From IMG/VR virus record IMGVR_UViG_3300047509_000177, positions 27,382 to 91,381 of that record: a stretch of 64,000 nt of DNA; one strand, written 5' to 3'. The notes beneath the pieces were generated by a model. That model saw only the letters and a list, made by a program, of their open reading frames with translations. It was not told the origin of the DNA and made no database searches. A program made the position numbers and the translations under genes. How positions within the stretch are numbered: the first letter of the stretch is position 1; every line of letters starts with the position of its first letter. The stretch comes from a virus. Shown here piece by piece: positions 18,108-27,288 of this stretch.

Positions 18108-18899
18108 ATGAGCGCTATAGAAGATCTACAGACATTTCCTATAGATAAGGCAGCAGAACTAATTTCAGAAATCAATGGCAGAAATTCTTATTATGAAGCA
18201 AAGCAATTATATGAATATGCAAAGAGTTCTGAATGCAGCTTTAGTGAACTAGTAGATAGAAGAATCAATCATGAGCCTGTAGCATATATTACTAACCATT
18301 GCAAGTTTAGGGGATTAGATTTATTTATCGATAACAGAGTTTTAGTCCCTCGTAGTGAGACTGAACCTTTGGTCGAAGTTGCCGTGGAGTCTCTTCCAAA
18401 AAATTCAAGTGTTATCGATGTGGGAACTGGAAGCGGCGAGGTAGCGCTTGCAGTAAAGAATGAGCGTCCTGATTTAACTGTTCTTGGAACTGATATTAGT
18501 AAAGATGCTCTCGATGTTGCTTCTATCAATTCAACTACTCTTGAGCTTGATGTTGATTGGCATGAAGCCGATTTGCTGGAAGGAATTAAGGGAGAATATA
18601 ACGCAGTATTAGCCAATTTGCCTTATTTGCCTACGACTAAGCGCGATTCGTATGAGCCTGAGATGGTGGATTATGAGCCGCAGGTGGCGCTGTGGGGCGG
18701 GAAGGATGGCTACGATCTCATCCGGCGGCTTCTCGTTGGCGTGGCTAAGCGTTCTGCTGTATCATTTGTAGCCTTAGAGATAGGGCTCACGCAAGAGAAG
18801 GATGTGGCGGAGTTTGTACGCAAAGCAGGTTTCCCCACAGTCTTTTGTACAACTGATAAGAAATCTCAAATAAGATGCGTAGTCGGTAAAAGATTTTAA
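18108..18899 (+). CDS. PrmC/HemK-like protein N5-glutamine methyltransferase
   Basis: 263 residues. The N-terminal substrate-binding region keeps EPVAYITNHCKFRGLDL and NRVLVPRSETEPLVEVAVE; the Rossmann fold has the SAM loop DVGTGSGEVALAV; the catalytic loop is ANLPYLP, the NPPY-type motif of glutamine methyltransferases in a variant also seen in Gram-positive PrmC. PrmC methylates the Gln of the GGQ loop in release factors RF1/RF2 and raises termination efficiency. Length and domain order are those of full PrmC. It sits in the replication operon, so it is made when phage gene expression rises; a DNA or other protein target cannot be excluded. Confidence 0.85.
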   Translation: MSAIEDLQTFPIDKAAELISEINGRNSYYEAKQLYEYAKSSECSFSELVDRRINHEPVAYITNHCKFRGLDLFIDNRVLVPRSETEPLVEVAVESLPKNSSVIDVGTGSGEVALAVKNERPDLTVLGTDISKDALDVASINSTTLELDVDWHEADLLEGIKGEYNAVLANLPYLPTTKRDSYEPEMVDYEPQVALWGGKDGYDLIRRLLVGVAKRSAVSFVALEIGLTQEKDVAEFVRKAGFPTVFCTTDKKSQIRCVVGKRF

Positions 18900-18912
18900 T
18901 TAAGGAGATAAG

Positions 18913-20160
18913 GTGGATCATGAGCGCGCCGTTCTTTCAAGTGCCTTGCAAACAGGTAATATATCCACTTTATTAGCGAAAGGTATCGAAAGTCGGCATT
19001 TCACTTCTACTAAATCTGGAGAAGAAGTAAAAGATGTTTTTGAGTTTTCCACTCATCATGCACGAAAATATGGTGTCTCGCCTAGTTTGCAGATAGTTAA
19101 AAGTAATTTTCCTAATTGGCGCGGAGAACCTTCGTCAGATCCGTTAGAAGCTTTAGCAGATCAGTTTTTAAATGATGTACGTAGAAGATTTTTTGCAGCG
19201 AAGGTATTGGAGTTAGCCCAAGCAGAAAGCAATCCAGCTAACTGGTCTAAATTAGATGAGATTATGCTTGATGCGGCACGGGATTTGGCGGGAGTAATTC
19301 CTTCCGGTCAAGTTTCTCGTGTAAGAGCAGAAATGCAAGAACGTATCGACCAGTATGAAATTGATAAGGCGGAAGGTAAAATCGCAGGAATAAAATGCGG
19401 TATCCCTCTATTTGATGATTTGACTGATGGTTTCCAACAGGGAGATATCGTCACTGTGGCGGGGTATTCAGGTCGCGGGAAGTCTTTTACTTCCCAGAGT
19501 TTCCTTGCTAATGCTATAGACCAAGGTAAAAATGCCTTACTTATGTCTCTTGAGATGAGCACAAAACAGATAATGGATCGTTTTGATACTATGACTATGA
19601 ACTTTAGCCATAGAGATTTACGAAAGCGACAATTGCCAGACAGTGAGATTGAGAACTGGCGACGAGCGGCACAGAAATTTAAAGATGCTAAAAATGATTT
19701 AGTTGTGGTTGATAAATTAGGAAACTGTACTGTAGATAGGGTATATGCTGAGATTAATCGTTATAAACCAGATATCACTTGTGTGGATTATGTGCAATTG
19801 ATGAAGGGGTCTAAATCATCTATGTCGAAGTGGGAGGGGCTTGTAGAGATAACGAATGAATTGAAGTCTGTCGCTCTTGCTACTGACTCAACAATAATTA
19901 TGGTTAGTCAAGATCAGAGAAATTCGGCGCAGGAGGGATCAACAGAAAGCAATATGGGAGGATCAATCTCAGTTCTTCAGGCTGCTGATATTTATATTGG
20001 AATGATGCAAGATGAAGAAATGCGTCAGCAGAAGAAAATTCTGATGAGACTTATTAAGAATCGTAATGGATCTCCTGGCGAGTCGGATGTACTTTGCGAC
20101 CCTGAATTCGGAAAGTTCCAACCTTGGGAACGTCAAAGCGAGTTCTTCGATAAAGGATAA
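18913..20160 (+). CDS. dnaB: DnaB-like replicative helicase
   Basis: 415 residues; GTG start after TAAGGAGATAAG. A short N-terminal DnaB-like domain (ERAVLSSALQTGNI) is followed by a RecA-fold motor: Walker A AGYSGRGKS at about 192, LLMSLEMS, Walker B ITCVDYVQLM at about 293, MVSQDQRN, and the C-terminal LIKNRNG arginine-finger region. It unwinds DNA ahead of the phage polymerase and partners the primase at 21256. Confidence 0.92.
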   Translation: MDHERAVLSSALQTGNISTLLAKGIESRHFTSTKSGEEVKDVFEFSTHHARKYGVSPSLQIVKSNFPNWRGEPSSDPLEALADQFLNDVRRRFFAAKVLELAQAESNPANWSKLDEIMLDAARDLAGVIPSGQVSRVRAEMQERIDQYEIDKAEGKIAGIKCGIPLFDDLTDGFQQGDIVTVAGYSGRGKSFTSQSFLANAIDQGKNALLMSLEMSTKQIMDRFDTMTMNFSHRDLRKRQLPDSEIENWRRAAQKFKDAKNDLVVVDKLGNCTVDRVYAEINRYKPDITCVDYVQLMKGSKSSMSKWEGLVEITNELKSVALATDSTIIMVSQDQRNSAQEGSTESNMGGSISVLQAADIYIGMMQDEEMRQQKKILMRLIKNRNGSPGESDVLCDPEFGKFQPWERQSEFFDKG

Positions 20161-20162
20161 AT

Positions 20163-20243
20163 ATGAGTTGGGAATTGGTTTTACAGATTATTGTAATTCT
20201 ATTTACGGTTAGAATATTCTTTCCGATTACTGGCAGGTCTTAA
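20163..20243 (+). CDS. 26-residue membrane micropeptide
   Basis: ATG two bases after the helicase stop with AAAGGA upstream: MSWELVLQIIVILFTVRIFF then PITGRS. One transmembrane helix and a basic tail. It fills the gap exactly to the next start (20245). Confidence 0.55.
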   Translation: MSWELVLQIIVILFTVRIFFPITGRS

Positions 20244-20244
20244 T

Positions 20245-20457
20245 ATGCAACTTGACGAGCAAATTGAGCTTGCTTTTAAAGCAGGAGTGTCGTGGGCTAT
20301 GGAGAATGCTTATTGTCGTGATATGACAGGAGTTAGTTATGCAGATGTGGATTTAGATAGGAATATAGAGGAAGGTATACAGGAATATATAAATGGAAAT
20401 TCAAAACCCAGCAAGAGTGCTTCGATTTTGGACCAAAGTCATGGCGGGTCTATCTGA
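20245..20457 (+). CDS. Small acidic hypothetical protein
   Basis: 70 residues, two bases after the micropeptide stop. Acidic (ADVDLDRNIEEGIQEYINGN). Overlaps the next gene (HNH nuclease) by 65 bases in another frame, a sign that the nuclease may have been inserted over its end. Function unknown. Confidence 0.6.
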   Translation: MQLDEQIELAFKAGVSWAMENAYCRDMTGVSYADVDLDRNIEEGIQEYINGNSKPSKSASILDQSHGGSI

Positions 20458-20803
20458 TGAATGTTGGAACTGGATAGGTGCTAAGGATACAGAAGGATAC
20501 GGAAATCTATATATAGGAAAGAGCAAATATAGTAAGGCCCATATCTTCTCTTATATATATCATTACGGATCAATTCCTGCTGATATGCAAGTTCATCACA
20601 AATGTGTAAATACTAGCTGCGTTAATCCAAATCATCTACAGTTGTTAACTGGGTCTGAGAATAATGAAAAATCTAATTCTCCTTCTGCTATAAATAAAAG
20701 AAAAACGTATTGCAAATATTTTCATCCTTTCGATGAGGAGAACACAATCAGAAAAAATGGTAGACGCATATGTATTGCTTGTGAGAAAGAAAGAAAGAGG
20801 TAG
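20393..20803 (+). CDS. HNH homing-type endonuclease
   Basis: 136 residues. ECWNWIGAKDTEGYGNLYIGK followed by MQVHHKCVNTSCVNPNHLQLLTGSENN: catalytic HH and the N..H of the HNH fold with CxxxxC zinc ligands. A second Cys pair lies at the C-terminus (YCKYFHPFDEEN, CIACEKERKR). Free-standing HNH nucleases of this type spread between phages by cutting intron-less targets. The overlap with the upstream gene fits recent arrival. Confidence 0.85.
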   Translation: MEIQNPARVLRFWTKVMAGLSDECWNWIGAKDTEGYGNLYIGKSKYSKAHIFSYIYHYGSIPADMQVHHKCVNTSCVNPNHLQLLTGSENNEKSNSPSAINKRKTYCKYFHPFDEENTIRKNGRRICIACEKERKR

Positions 20804-20809
20804 GTTAAT

Positions 20810-21253
20810 ATGACAAGAATTAATTCTCAAAAAGCTCCATTCCCAGACGAGCTTGATGATCTAGTAAAGAATATGAATTATCGCCCAGGATGGAAATTTG
20901 AATTAGAACATATGGATCGTGGACAAGGTAGCGAGGGTCTGACTTTTAAAATTCTCTCGCTTGGATATGATTCTTATCATCCAGATCGTGGTGAAACATA
21001 TCGTGTATGGCATTATATGCTTGTTCCTCCTGCCGCGTTTGATCGCCGTGCTTGGCAGCGATGGATATTGGAGCAACTTCTATTGGTAGAGCAGCATGAG
21101 GCATGCGAGTTTTTTCAAATTGGTGATAAACGTCCCTTCGCGCCAAATCATGGGCCAGGAAGAGATCCATATACAGTTCTTGAGTTAGGCACAGTCGATG
21201 ATGCTGAGACTAGATTCACTGGTGAGCATAAAGCTGGTACTCAAAGTTCATAA
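20810..21253 (+). CDS. Hypothetical protein
   Basis: 147 residues, ATG after AGGTTAAT. Contains WHYMLVPPAAFDRRAWQRWILEQLLLVEQHEACEFFQI, a conserved-looking block similar to small actinophage proteins of unknown function. Soluble, mildly acidic. Sits between the HNH gene and primase in one operon. Confidence 0.7.
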   Translation: MTRINSQKAPFPDELDDLVKNMNYRPGWKFELEHMDRGQGSEGLTFKILSLGYDSYHPDRGETYRVWHYMLVPPAAFDRRAWQRWILEQLLLVEQHEACEFFQIGDKRPFAPNHGPGRDPYTVLELGTVDDAETRFTGEHKAGTQSS

Positions 21254-21255
21254 AA

Positions 21256-22368
21256 ATGCTTGAGGATCTTTCTTATATTAAGTGTAGAGACTTATTAGAG
21301 TCTACGGGCATCAAAAATATCTCTGAAAGTTCTGGCGAGATTTCCTTCTCGTGCCCTAGCTCGGATCACTTTCATGGGGATACTTCTCCTTCTGCGCGAA
21401 TGAATGCTCGTACTTCAGCGTTCCTATGCCATTCTTGCGGGGTTAGAGGTAATGGAATTACTTTTCTTTCTTGGCATAAATCAATTCCAGAGACTGTAGC
21501 TAGGCGTTTGATAGAAGAAAGATATGGCGGAGGCAGAATCTCGGCCGGAGTAGGAAGCTTAGAACAGGAAGTGAAAAGAATTATGAATCCAGAGATTATA
21601 GAAGAGGAGAAGAGAATTCCTCCCGTTGAGTCTTGGCTCGAAGCGTTTTATCTCGACTGGGAAAATAAGAATTGGTGCCAGGGCTGTTCACCTGACCCTG
21701 AGAATAAAAACGAGCATGCTTGTAGTGGTTGTGCTCAACCTCCTCCTTATAAGCAATATATGTATGATAGAGGTTTTAATCCTAGTATTTTAAATATGTG
21801 GGAAATAGGATATGACCAAATTTCAGATCGTATTACTATTCCTATTAGGGACCATGAAGGAAGGCTTGTAGGGTTTAAGGGACGCGCTTGGCGAGAGAAT
21901 ACGGTTCCTAAGTACATGATACTTGGAGATTATGGGAATCAGAAAAGATATGGATTTCAACCATATAAGAAGTCTCATTATGTGTTTGGTTTAGATAGAT
22001 TCATTAAAGAGTATAGCTGGCGAGAAGATAATGTAAGTGCAGTCATAGTTGAGGGAGAGCTAAATGCTATAGCTATGGATCAACATGGGTACGGTTATCA
22101 TGCTATCGCTATTGCTGGTAGCGAGTTTTCTGATAAACAAAGAGACTTGATTGTAAGAAATTGTAGCTCAGCTGTTATATTCTTGGATAAAGGCAGAGCG
22201 GGGGAAAATGGAACTAAAAAAGTTGTAGATATGCTGGCATCTTATATGGGATTAAGAGTTATTTTAAATCCTCCAGGAGATGCAGCAGATTTAGATGCTT
22301 CAACAGTAAAAGATCTTATTGACAATGCGCAACCTTATTTGTCTTTGCAGGTTGAAGGCAGACTATGA
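21256..22368 (+). CDS. dnaG: DnaG-type DNA primase
   Basis: 370 residues. An N-terminal CHC2-like zinc ribbon (CPSSDHFHGDTSPSARM ... FLCHSCGVRGNGITFL) is followed by a second Cys cluster (WCQGCSPDPENKNEHACSGC), unusual for DnaG, then the TOPRIM core (VIVEGELNAIAMDQHG, AIAIAGSEFSDKQ, VIFLDKGRAGENG). It lacks the long C-terminal helicase-binding domain of bacterial DnaG (about 580 residues), as is common in phages. The TOPRIM DxD is replaced by LDKG, which deserves attention. Overlaps the next gene by 4 bases. Confidence 0.88.
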   Translation: MLEDLSYIKCRDLLESTGIKNISESSGEISFSCPSSDHFHGDTSPSARMNARTSAFLCHSCGVRGNGITFLSWHKSIPETVARRLIEERYGGGRISAGVGSLEQEVKRIMNPEIIEEEKRIPPVESWLEAFYLDWENKNWCQGCSPDPENKNEHACSGCAQPPPYKQYMYDRGFNPSILNMWEIGYDQISDRITIPIRDHEGRLVGFKGRAWRENTVPKYMILGDYGNQKRYGFQPYKKSHYVFGLDRFIKEYSWREDNVSAVIVEGELNAIAMDQHGYGYHAIAIAGSEFSDKQRDLIVRNCSSAVIFLDKGRAGENGTKKVVDMLASYMGLRVILNPPGDAADLDASTVKDLIDNAQPYLSLQVEGRL

Positions 22369-22643
22369 ACTTCAGATGTGGATATTGCGGATCTCCTGGT
22401 GAGAATGGCAGATGCAAGGTGTGTGGGTCTGCTATGGAGAAGGAGTATAAATCTTTAGAAGGTGCTAAATATCCAAGTTTAATAAGGAGATGGTTAAAAA
22501 GTAGAGATAGAGGATGGGAACTAGTTGATTCTATGAGGAGTGAGCTTAAGCTCAGACAATATGAGGATTATAAAGAAGGTAGAAATTGGAAAAGATTTGA
22601 TGGAGTAATATTTGAGTATGAGGAAGATTGTGATAAGATGTAG
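22365..22643 (+). CDS. Small zinc-ribbon protein
   Basis: 92 residues, ATGA-type overlap with primase. Residues 4-20 carry CGYCGSPGENGRCKVCG, a four-Cys zinc ribbon, then a basic helical body. Translationally coupled to primase and possibly a nucleic-acid-binding cofactor. Function unknown. Confidence 0.72.
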   Translation: MNFRCGYCGSPGENGRCKVCGSAMEKEYKSLEGAKYPSLIRRWLKSRDRGWELVDSMRSELKLRQYEDYKEGRNWKRFDGVIFEYEEDCDKM

Positions 22644-22732
22644 GGGTTGATTCGCGCGGCAACTAGGCTAGAGCACTCGGATCGCGCACAGAATCGGCAC
22701 GTAAATTAAAACGAATTAGAAAGTAGGGCATA

Positions 22733-23539
22733 ATGGCCCCATCGGGTTTAGACGCATTTCAGCGTCATTCAGATGTCATATCAGCACGACGTAGCGGAGG
22801 GGAATTTCAGCGGATCGATTATTTCCGTCTCAATGACGGGGAATCGGCGCGGGTTAGGTTCCTAGAGCAAGGAGAGAATCTTACTTGGGCTACTTCTCAT
22901 CGTATTAAAACTCCTGGCCTGACTTTCCCCCAGGATGTTCTTTGTTTAGATCAGGAAGATGACGGTACTCCTTGTCCAGCATGCATGTCAGATAATAGAG
23001 AAGTAAAGTCTCGTTCTACTAAGGGTTATCTAAATATTATTTGGAGAGGTACCGAGGAGTCTGATCTTTCTCGTGCTCCTATTTATAAAAGAAATGATAA
23101 AGGATCTCCTGAGAAATCCCCCAATGGGCAGAAGATAGTTACTGGTTTTGAAGATTCTACTTGGCTTTGGAAGTGTTCTAAGACTGTATTTGAACAGATC
23201 TTAGCTAAGGACAAAGCTTATAAAGGTCTCATGTCGCGCGATTTCCTCGTGAGCAGAAAAGGCGCGGGGTTGGAGAATACTACTTATTTCATTGAGCCAG
23301 CAATAGTGGACGGTGGGCCGGAACCCCTTACTGTTGCGGATCAGAATCTCGCGCAGGGAAAGTTAGATGTAGTATCAGTTACTACTCCAGGATCATTCTC
23401 CGAGATGCAAGCTCTAATTGCTGGTCTCCCTGTTCCCGGAAAAGAAGGACCACAACCGACTTTCTCCCGTGGTGGAGAGCCGAATGCTGAAGATGTTTTC
23501 TCTGGAACTCCCATGCGCTCGTCTGCTTTCCAGAAATAA
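22733..23539 (+). CDS. gp32-like single-stranded DNA-binding protein
   Basis: 268 residues. The sequence DYFRLNDGESARVRFLEQGE followed by a Cys/His cluster (DVLCLDQEDDGTPCPACMSDN), an OB-like beta core (YLNIIWRG, FLVSRKGAGLENTTYFIEPA), and a disordered tail ending EDVFSGTPMRSSAFQK fits the gp32-like family of phage SSBs. The 90-base gap before it has a TTGATT-16-TAGAGC candidate promoter. It coats ssDNA at the fork and partners the polymerase and helicase encoded nearby. Confidence 0.7.
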   Translation: MAPSGLDAFQRHSDVISARRSGGEFQRIDYFRLNDGESARVRFLEQGENLTWATSHRIKTPGLTFPQDVLCLDQEDDGTPCPACMSDNREVKSRSTKGYLNIIWRGTEESDLSRAPIYKRNDKGSPEKSPNGQKIVTGFEDSTWLWKCSKTVFEQILAKDKAYKGLMSRDFLVSRKGAGLENTTYFIEPAIVDGGPEPLTVADQNLAQGKLDVVSVTTPGSFSEMQALIAGLPVPGKEGPQPTFSRGGEPNAEDVFSGTPMRSSAFQK

Positions 23540-23540
23540 A

Positions 23541-23774
23541 ATGTACGAGTACAGAATACGTTGGAAAAGAAAAGGTTTAAAAAGTAGATTAAAGATATAT
23601 CAAAATATAGGCAATGCAGAAAAATTTATAGAGACTTTGAAAGGAAATTATTATAGAGATGATCCAAATTATGACGGCGAGAATGGAATTGATTATTATG
23701 AGAAAGTTCCTGAGCTAGAAAATGATCCTGTTATAGAAAAAAGATCAGTAGGTACATGGTCTAGATATAGATGA
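23541..23774 (+). CDS. Small hypothetical protein
   Basis: 77 residues. The ATG at 23541, one base after the SSB stop, is the likely start; the frame also runs open upstream inside the SSB gene, but that part is a shadow. Basic N-terminus (MYEYRIRWKRKGLKSRLKIY), acidic centre. Its stop overlaps the polymerase start. Confidence 0.65.
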   Translation: MYEYRIRWKRKGLKSRLKIYQNIGNAEKFIETLKGNYYRDDPNYDGENGIDYYEKVPELENDPVIEKRSVGTWSRYR

Positions 23775-26700
23775 TACATTTACATCATCATGACAGCGAT
23801 TCTATTTTAGATGGTTTAGGAACTCCACTTCAATGTGCAGAAATTGCTGCCGAATTAGGTCAGACATCTTTAGCTCAATCAAATCATGCAACTTTAAGCG
23901 GGTCACTGAAGCATATAAAGGCTTGTAATAAAGTAGGAATACAACCCATATGTTCCGTGGAGGGATATTTTCGCCCAAATCGCCTCGTAAGAGATAAAGA
24001 TTGGAGATTCCGTAAGTGGCATTATCTTCTTCATGCTAAAAACCTCAAGGGCTGGCATAACTTAATTAAGATCACCAGTGCCGCTTTTGCAGATGGAATG
24101 TATCAATTCCCATGCTTTGACTGGGAGTTATTAGAAAAGCACCACGAGGGCCTAATCGCCAGCACGGCTTGCATATTAGGCCCGCTACCATTTCTAATTG
24201 AGAATGGTTCTGAAAAAGAAGTAGATGATTTTGTTGTAAGAACTAAGAAGATATTTGGTGAGGATTTCTATATAGCGATCATGCCTCACGATTTTGACCG
24301 TCAGAGAGCAGTAAATTTAGAGCTAATATCGATAGCAAATAAACACGGAGTTCCAATTGTATATGAGGGTGACTCACATTACCCTAAAAAAGGTTGGGTA
24401 GATACTCAAAAGATAGCCATTCTCATTGGAACTAATTCTACAGTCGCAGATGCAGATGCGCAGAATAAAGAGAGACTAGAAAATAATGAAGAGATTTATG
24501 AGCTTTGGCACGATGGTCTTCATATTATGGGAGAGGGCGAGGTAAGAGAAACCTTTGCGCGAAATCATCCCGACATTCCTAGCAATATAATTGACGAATC
24601 TATCTCGAATACTGATTACATTGGATCAAAAATTGAACCCTTTCTCATGAATAGGTCAGTCAAGATGCCACGGGCAGGAAAATCGCCGAGAGAAGCTGAG
24701 GATAAAGTAATTCAATGGTGCTGGGCAGGAATGGAGGATAAAGGATTAAGAGGAAATAAAGTATATGAGGATAGGTTGAAGTATGAGCTAGAAGTAATTA
24801 GAACAAGAGGCAATTTCGATTATTTCTTCATTACGATTGATTGGGTAAAGTGGGCTCGTAGCGCTGATCCTCTCCCTGGCGATTCTGCGCCGAAGAAACC
24901 TATGCGTATTGGATCAGGGCGTGGATCAGTAGCTGGGTCTCTTGTTTCATATCTTTGTGGTATTACTACGCTAGATCCTATCGCTTATAAGCTGAAGTTT
25001 GAGAGATTTCTGAACCCTGAAAGAAAGGGGCTGCCAGATATAGATGTAGATTTTCCTAGTAAAAGAAGAAACGAAGCAAAGGAATATCTTGCTAGGAAAT
25101 ATGGGGAGAAAAATATTGCCGATGTAATAGCTCAGCAGCATTTCCAGCCGAGAGCTGCTCTGAAGAATGTTACTAAGGTAATAAATGGTTTTGATAGCGA
25201 AGCATACAATGAAATTGCTGATATATGCCATGAAAAATCAGGTCTGATAGATCCTGTTCATGATACTAATTTGGAAGTTATGAGAGGAAGAATTGCTGAG
25301 CTAGACCAATGGGCTGGAAAATGGCCCGAGGAGTGGAAACAAGCTGTCAGATTAGAGAACGGTGGAGACCCATTCTGCCTGCGTATCAGTAAGCACGCGG
25401 CGGGAGTGGTTATTACCCCCGGAGAAATAACAGATTTTATGCCTACGCTTCGTTCCGATGAGAAGGAGGTAGGAGCTAGAACAGCTTGGTCAGAGACTCC
25501 AAAGATCTCTATCGTTGAGGATTTCGGATTTGTGAAGTGGGACGCGCTTGGCCTTACTGGCATGGATCAGCAGCAGATGATAGTAGATCAGATTTATGAT
25601 AGAAGCGAAGAATATATTGATTTAGATAATCTACCTATATTAATTGATCCTATGAAAGTAGATTCTAAAGTTATGCAAGCTTTTCAAGATAAAAGGACAC
25701 TAGGAACAAACCAGTTCCCAGGAAATGGTGTGACTTCTTTTATGGCTAGGGCTAAACCTGAAAATGTTATTGATCTTGCTGCTGTTAATGCCTTGTATCG
25801 TCCTGGTCCTATGGGGAAACAAGGACATTTTCATTATGCAGATAGAAAGAATGGTAGAAAAGAATATAATATACCTGATATTTTAAAACCATATCTTTCT
25901 GATACTTATGGATCTTTATGTTTTCAAGAGTCTGTAACCGATCTTTTTGAGATTTTGGCAGATTATACTCCTGGTCAATCAGATGGTATTAGAAAGATCA
26001 TCGCTAAGTTATATCGCGAGAAGGGGCCGGTAGCTGAGGAAGAGCTTGATAAACATAAAGAAAAATTTATTCAGAAAGCTTCTGAAAAGATAGGGCTAGA
26101 AGAATCTGAAAGATATTGGGAGGAAATACTTCCTTACACTGATTATTCATTCAACAAGGCACATTCTTCTGGGTATGCAGTTCAAGCTTATCAAGATCAA
26201 TGGTTGAAGGTGAATTATCCTCTTGATTTCTATTCAGTTATTATGACTTTAGACCCGAAGATTTCTTTACAAGCTATAAAGGAGGCTAGATATTTTAACA
26301 TAAAAGTTCTTCCTCCTGATGTAAATATTTCTAATTCAGATTATACTCCTGACTTTGAAAATAATGCTTTACGTTATGGTCTTTGTGGCATTAAAGGAAT
26401 TGCGCAAACGTCAGCGGATCAAGTAATGAAACTCCGGCCATATTTCTCCCTGGAAGACTTCAATAAAAAGCATGAATTTAAATACTCTAAAGTTAATAAA
26501 GGCCACCGAGACAAGCTACTTAGAGTTGGTGCTTTGGATTCATTGGGTGGCAGAAAAGACTGGTCGGACAGTGAAAAATCGGCGGAGGAGATTGAGTTGT
26601 TAGGCATAAGTCTCTCTGATGGAGGAACATTTGGTGATGATGAGAAGTATATAAGAGAAAAAGTTCATTCTGAAGAAGAATATAATAATCTTAATGTGGG

Positions 26701-27064
26701 TGATAAGGTAGTTGCGGCAGGACAACTTGTAGAGATAAAGAAAATAAAAACTAAGAAAGGAAAGAATCCCGGACAAGATATGGCATTTGCGAAAATATCT
26801 TTTGGTTTAGATTCTTTTTCTTGTACTGTATTCCCAAATGTATTTTCTTCTTATAAGGATTTGTTATCTAGCGGCAACAAGGTTGTTATAAGCGGCAATA
26901 AGGACGAAAGAGGAATCATTGTAAATGATATAATTGCAGTTGATGATTTTGATCATTGGACAATTTGTCCTCACGATAGATTTAAAGCTTCTCAGTCTGT
27001 AAAAGAAATGCAGGATAGAGGAGAACTTCGACAGGATTCTGGCCCAGAGGGAGACCCGCATTGA
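23771..27064 (+). CDS. dnaE: DNA polymerase III alpha subunit (DnaE type)
   Basis: 1097 residues. N-terminal PHP domain begins MIHLHHHDSDSILDG; palm motifs include GRGSVAGSLVSY, PDIDVDFPSKRR (two catalytic Asp), and a third acidic region FVKWDALGLTGMDQ; further on are the fingers (FNKAHSSGYAV), a tandem HhH (DKLLRVGALDSLGG), and an OB fold near the C-terminus. The beta-clamp motif could not be placed. This makes the phage independent of the host replicase. It overlaps the genes on both sides by 4 bases. Confidence 0.95.
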   Translation: MIHLHHHDSDSILDGLGTPLQCAEIAAELGQTSLAQSNHATLSGSLKHIKACNKVGIQPICSVEGYFRPNRLVRDKDWRFRKWHYLLHAKNLKGWHNLIKITSAAFADGMYQFPCFDWELLEKHHEGLIASTACILGPLPFLIENGSEKEVDDFVVRTKKIFGEDFYIAIMPHDFDRQRAVNLELISIANKHGVPIVYEGDSHYPKKGWVDTQKIAILIGTNSTVADADAQNKERLENNEEIYELWHDGLHIMGEGEVRETFARNHPDIPSNIIDESISNTDYIGSKIEPFLMNRSVKMPRAGKSPREAEDKVIQWCWAGMEDKGLRGNKVYEDRLKYELEVIRTRGNFDYFFITIDWVKWARSADPLPGDSAPKKPMRIGSGRGSVAGSLVSYLCGITTLDPIAYKLKFERFLNPERKGLPDIDVDFPSKRRNEAKEYLARKYGEKNIADVIAQQHFQPRAALKNVTKVINGFDSEAYNEIADICHEKSGLIDPVHDTNLEVMRGRIAELDQWAGKWPEEWKQAVRLENGGDPFCLRISKHAAGVVITPGEITDFMPTLRSDEKEVGARTAWSETPKISIVEDFGFVKWDALGLTGMDQQQMIVDQIYDRSEEYIDLDNLPILIDPMKVDSKVMQAFQDKRTLGTNQFPGNGVTSFMARAKPENVIDLAAVNALYRPGPMGKQGHFHYADRKNGRKEYNIPDILKPYLSDTYGSLCFQESVTDLFEILADYTPGQSDGIRKIIAKLYREKGPVAEEELDKHKEKFIQKASEKIGLEESERYWEEILPYTDYSFNKAHSSGYAVQAYQDQWLKVNYPLDFYSVIMTLDPKISLQAIKEARYFNIKVLPPDVNISNSDYTPDFENNALRYGLCGIKGIAQTSADQVMKLRPYFSLEDFNKKHEFKYSKVNKGHRDKLLRVGALDSLGGRKDWSDSEKSAEEIELLGISLSDGGTFGDDEKYIREKVHSEEEYNNLNVGDKVVAAGQLVEIKKIKTKKGKNPGQDMAFAKISFGLDSFSCTVFPNVFSSYKDLLSSGNKVVISGNKDERGIIVNDIIAVDDFDHWTICPHDRFKASQSVKEMQDRGELRQDSGPEGDPH

Positions 27065-27288
27065 GTGAGTATTTAAATTTTGAAGAGGATGACCATTATG
27101 ATGGGAAGACTAAAAGAATTATAGTAGTTAGTAAGAGACATCTAAACATCTTAGGTGCGATAAAGTGGTATGGAGCTTGGAGACAATATACATTCTATCC
27201 AGAATCTGACACTATATGGAATAAACAATGTTTGAATGATATTCTAGACTATATAAATAATTTAATGCAGGAAAGAAAGAAATCTTAA
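27061..27288 (+). CDS. Small hypothetical protein
   Basis: 75 residues with a TTG start overlapping the polymerase stop. Aromatic-rich centre (LGAIKWYGAWRQYTFYPESDTIW). Similar short proteins occur beside phage replication genes. Its stop overlaps the recombinase ATG. Confidence 0.65.
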   Translation: MSEYLNFEEDDHYDGKTKRIIVVSKRHLNILGAIKWYGAWRQYTFYPESDTIWNKQCLNDILDYINNLMQERKKS

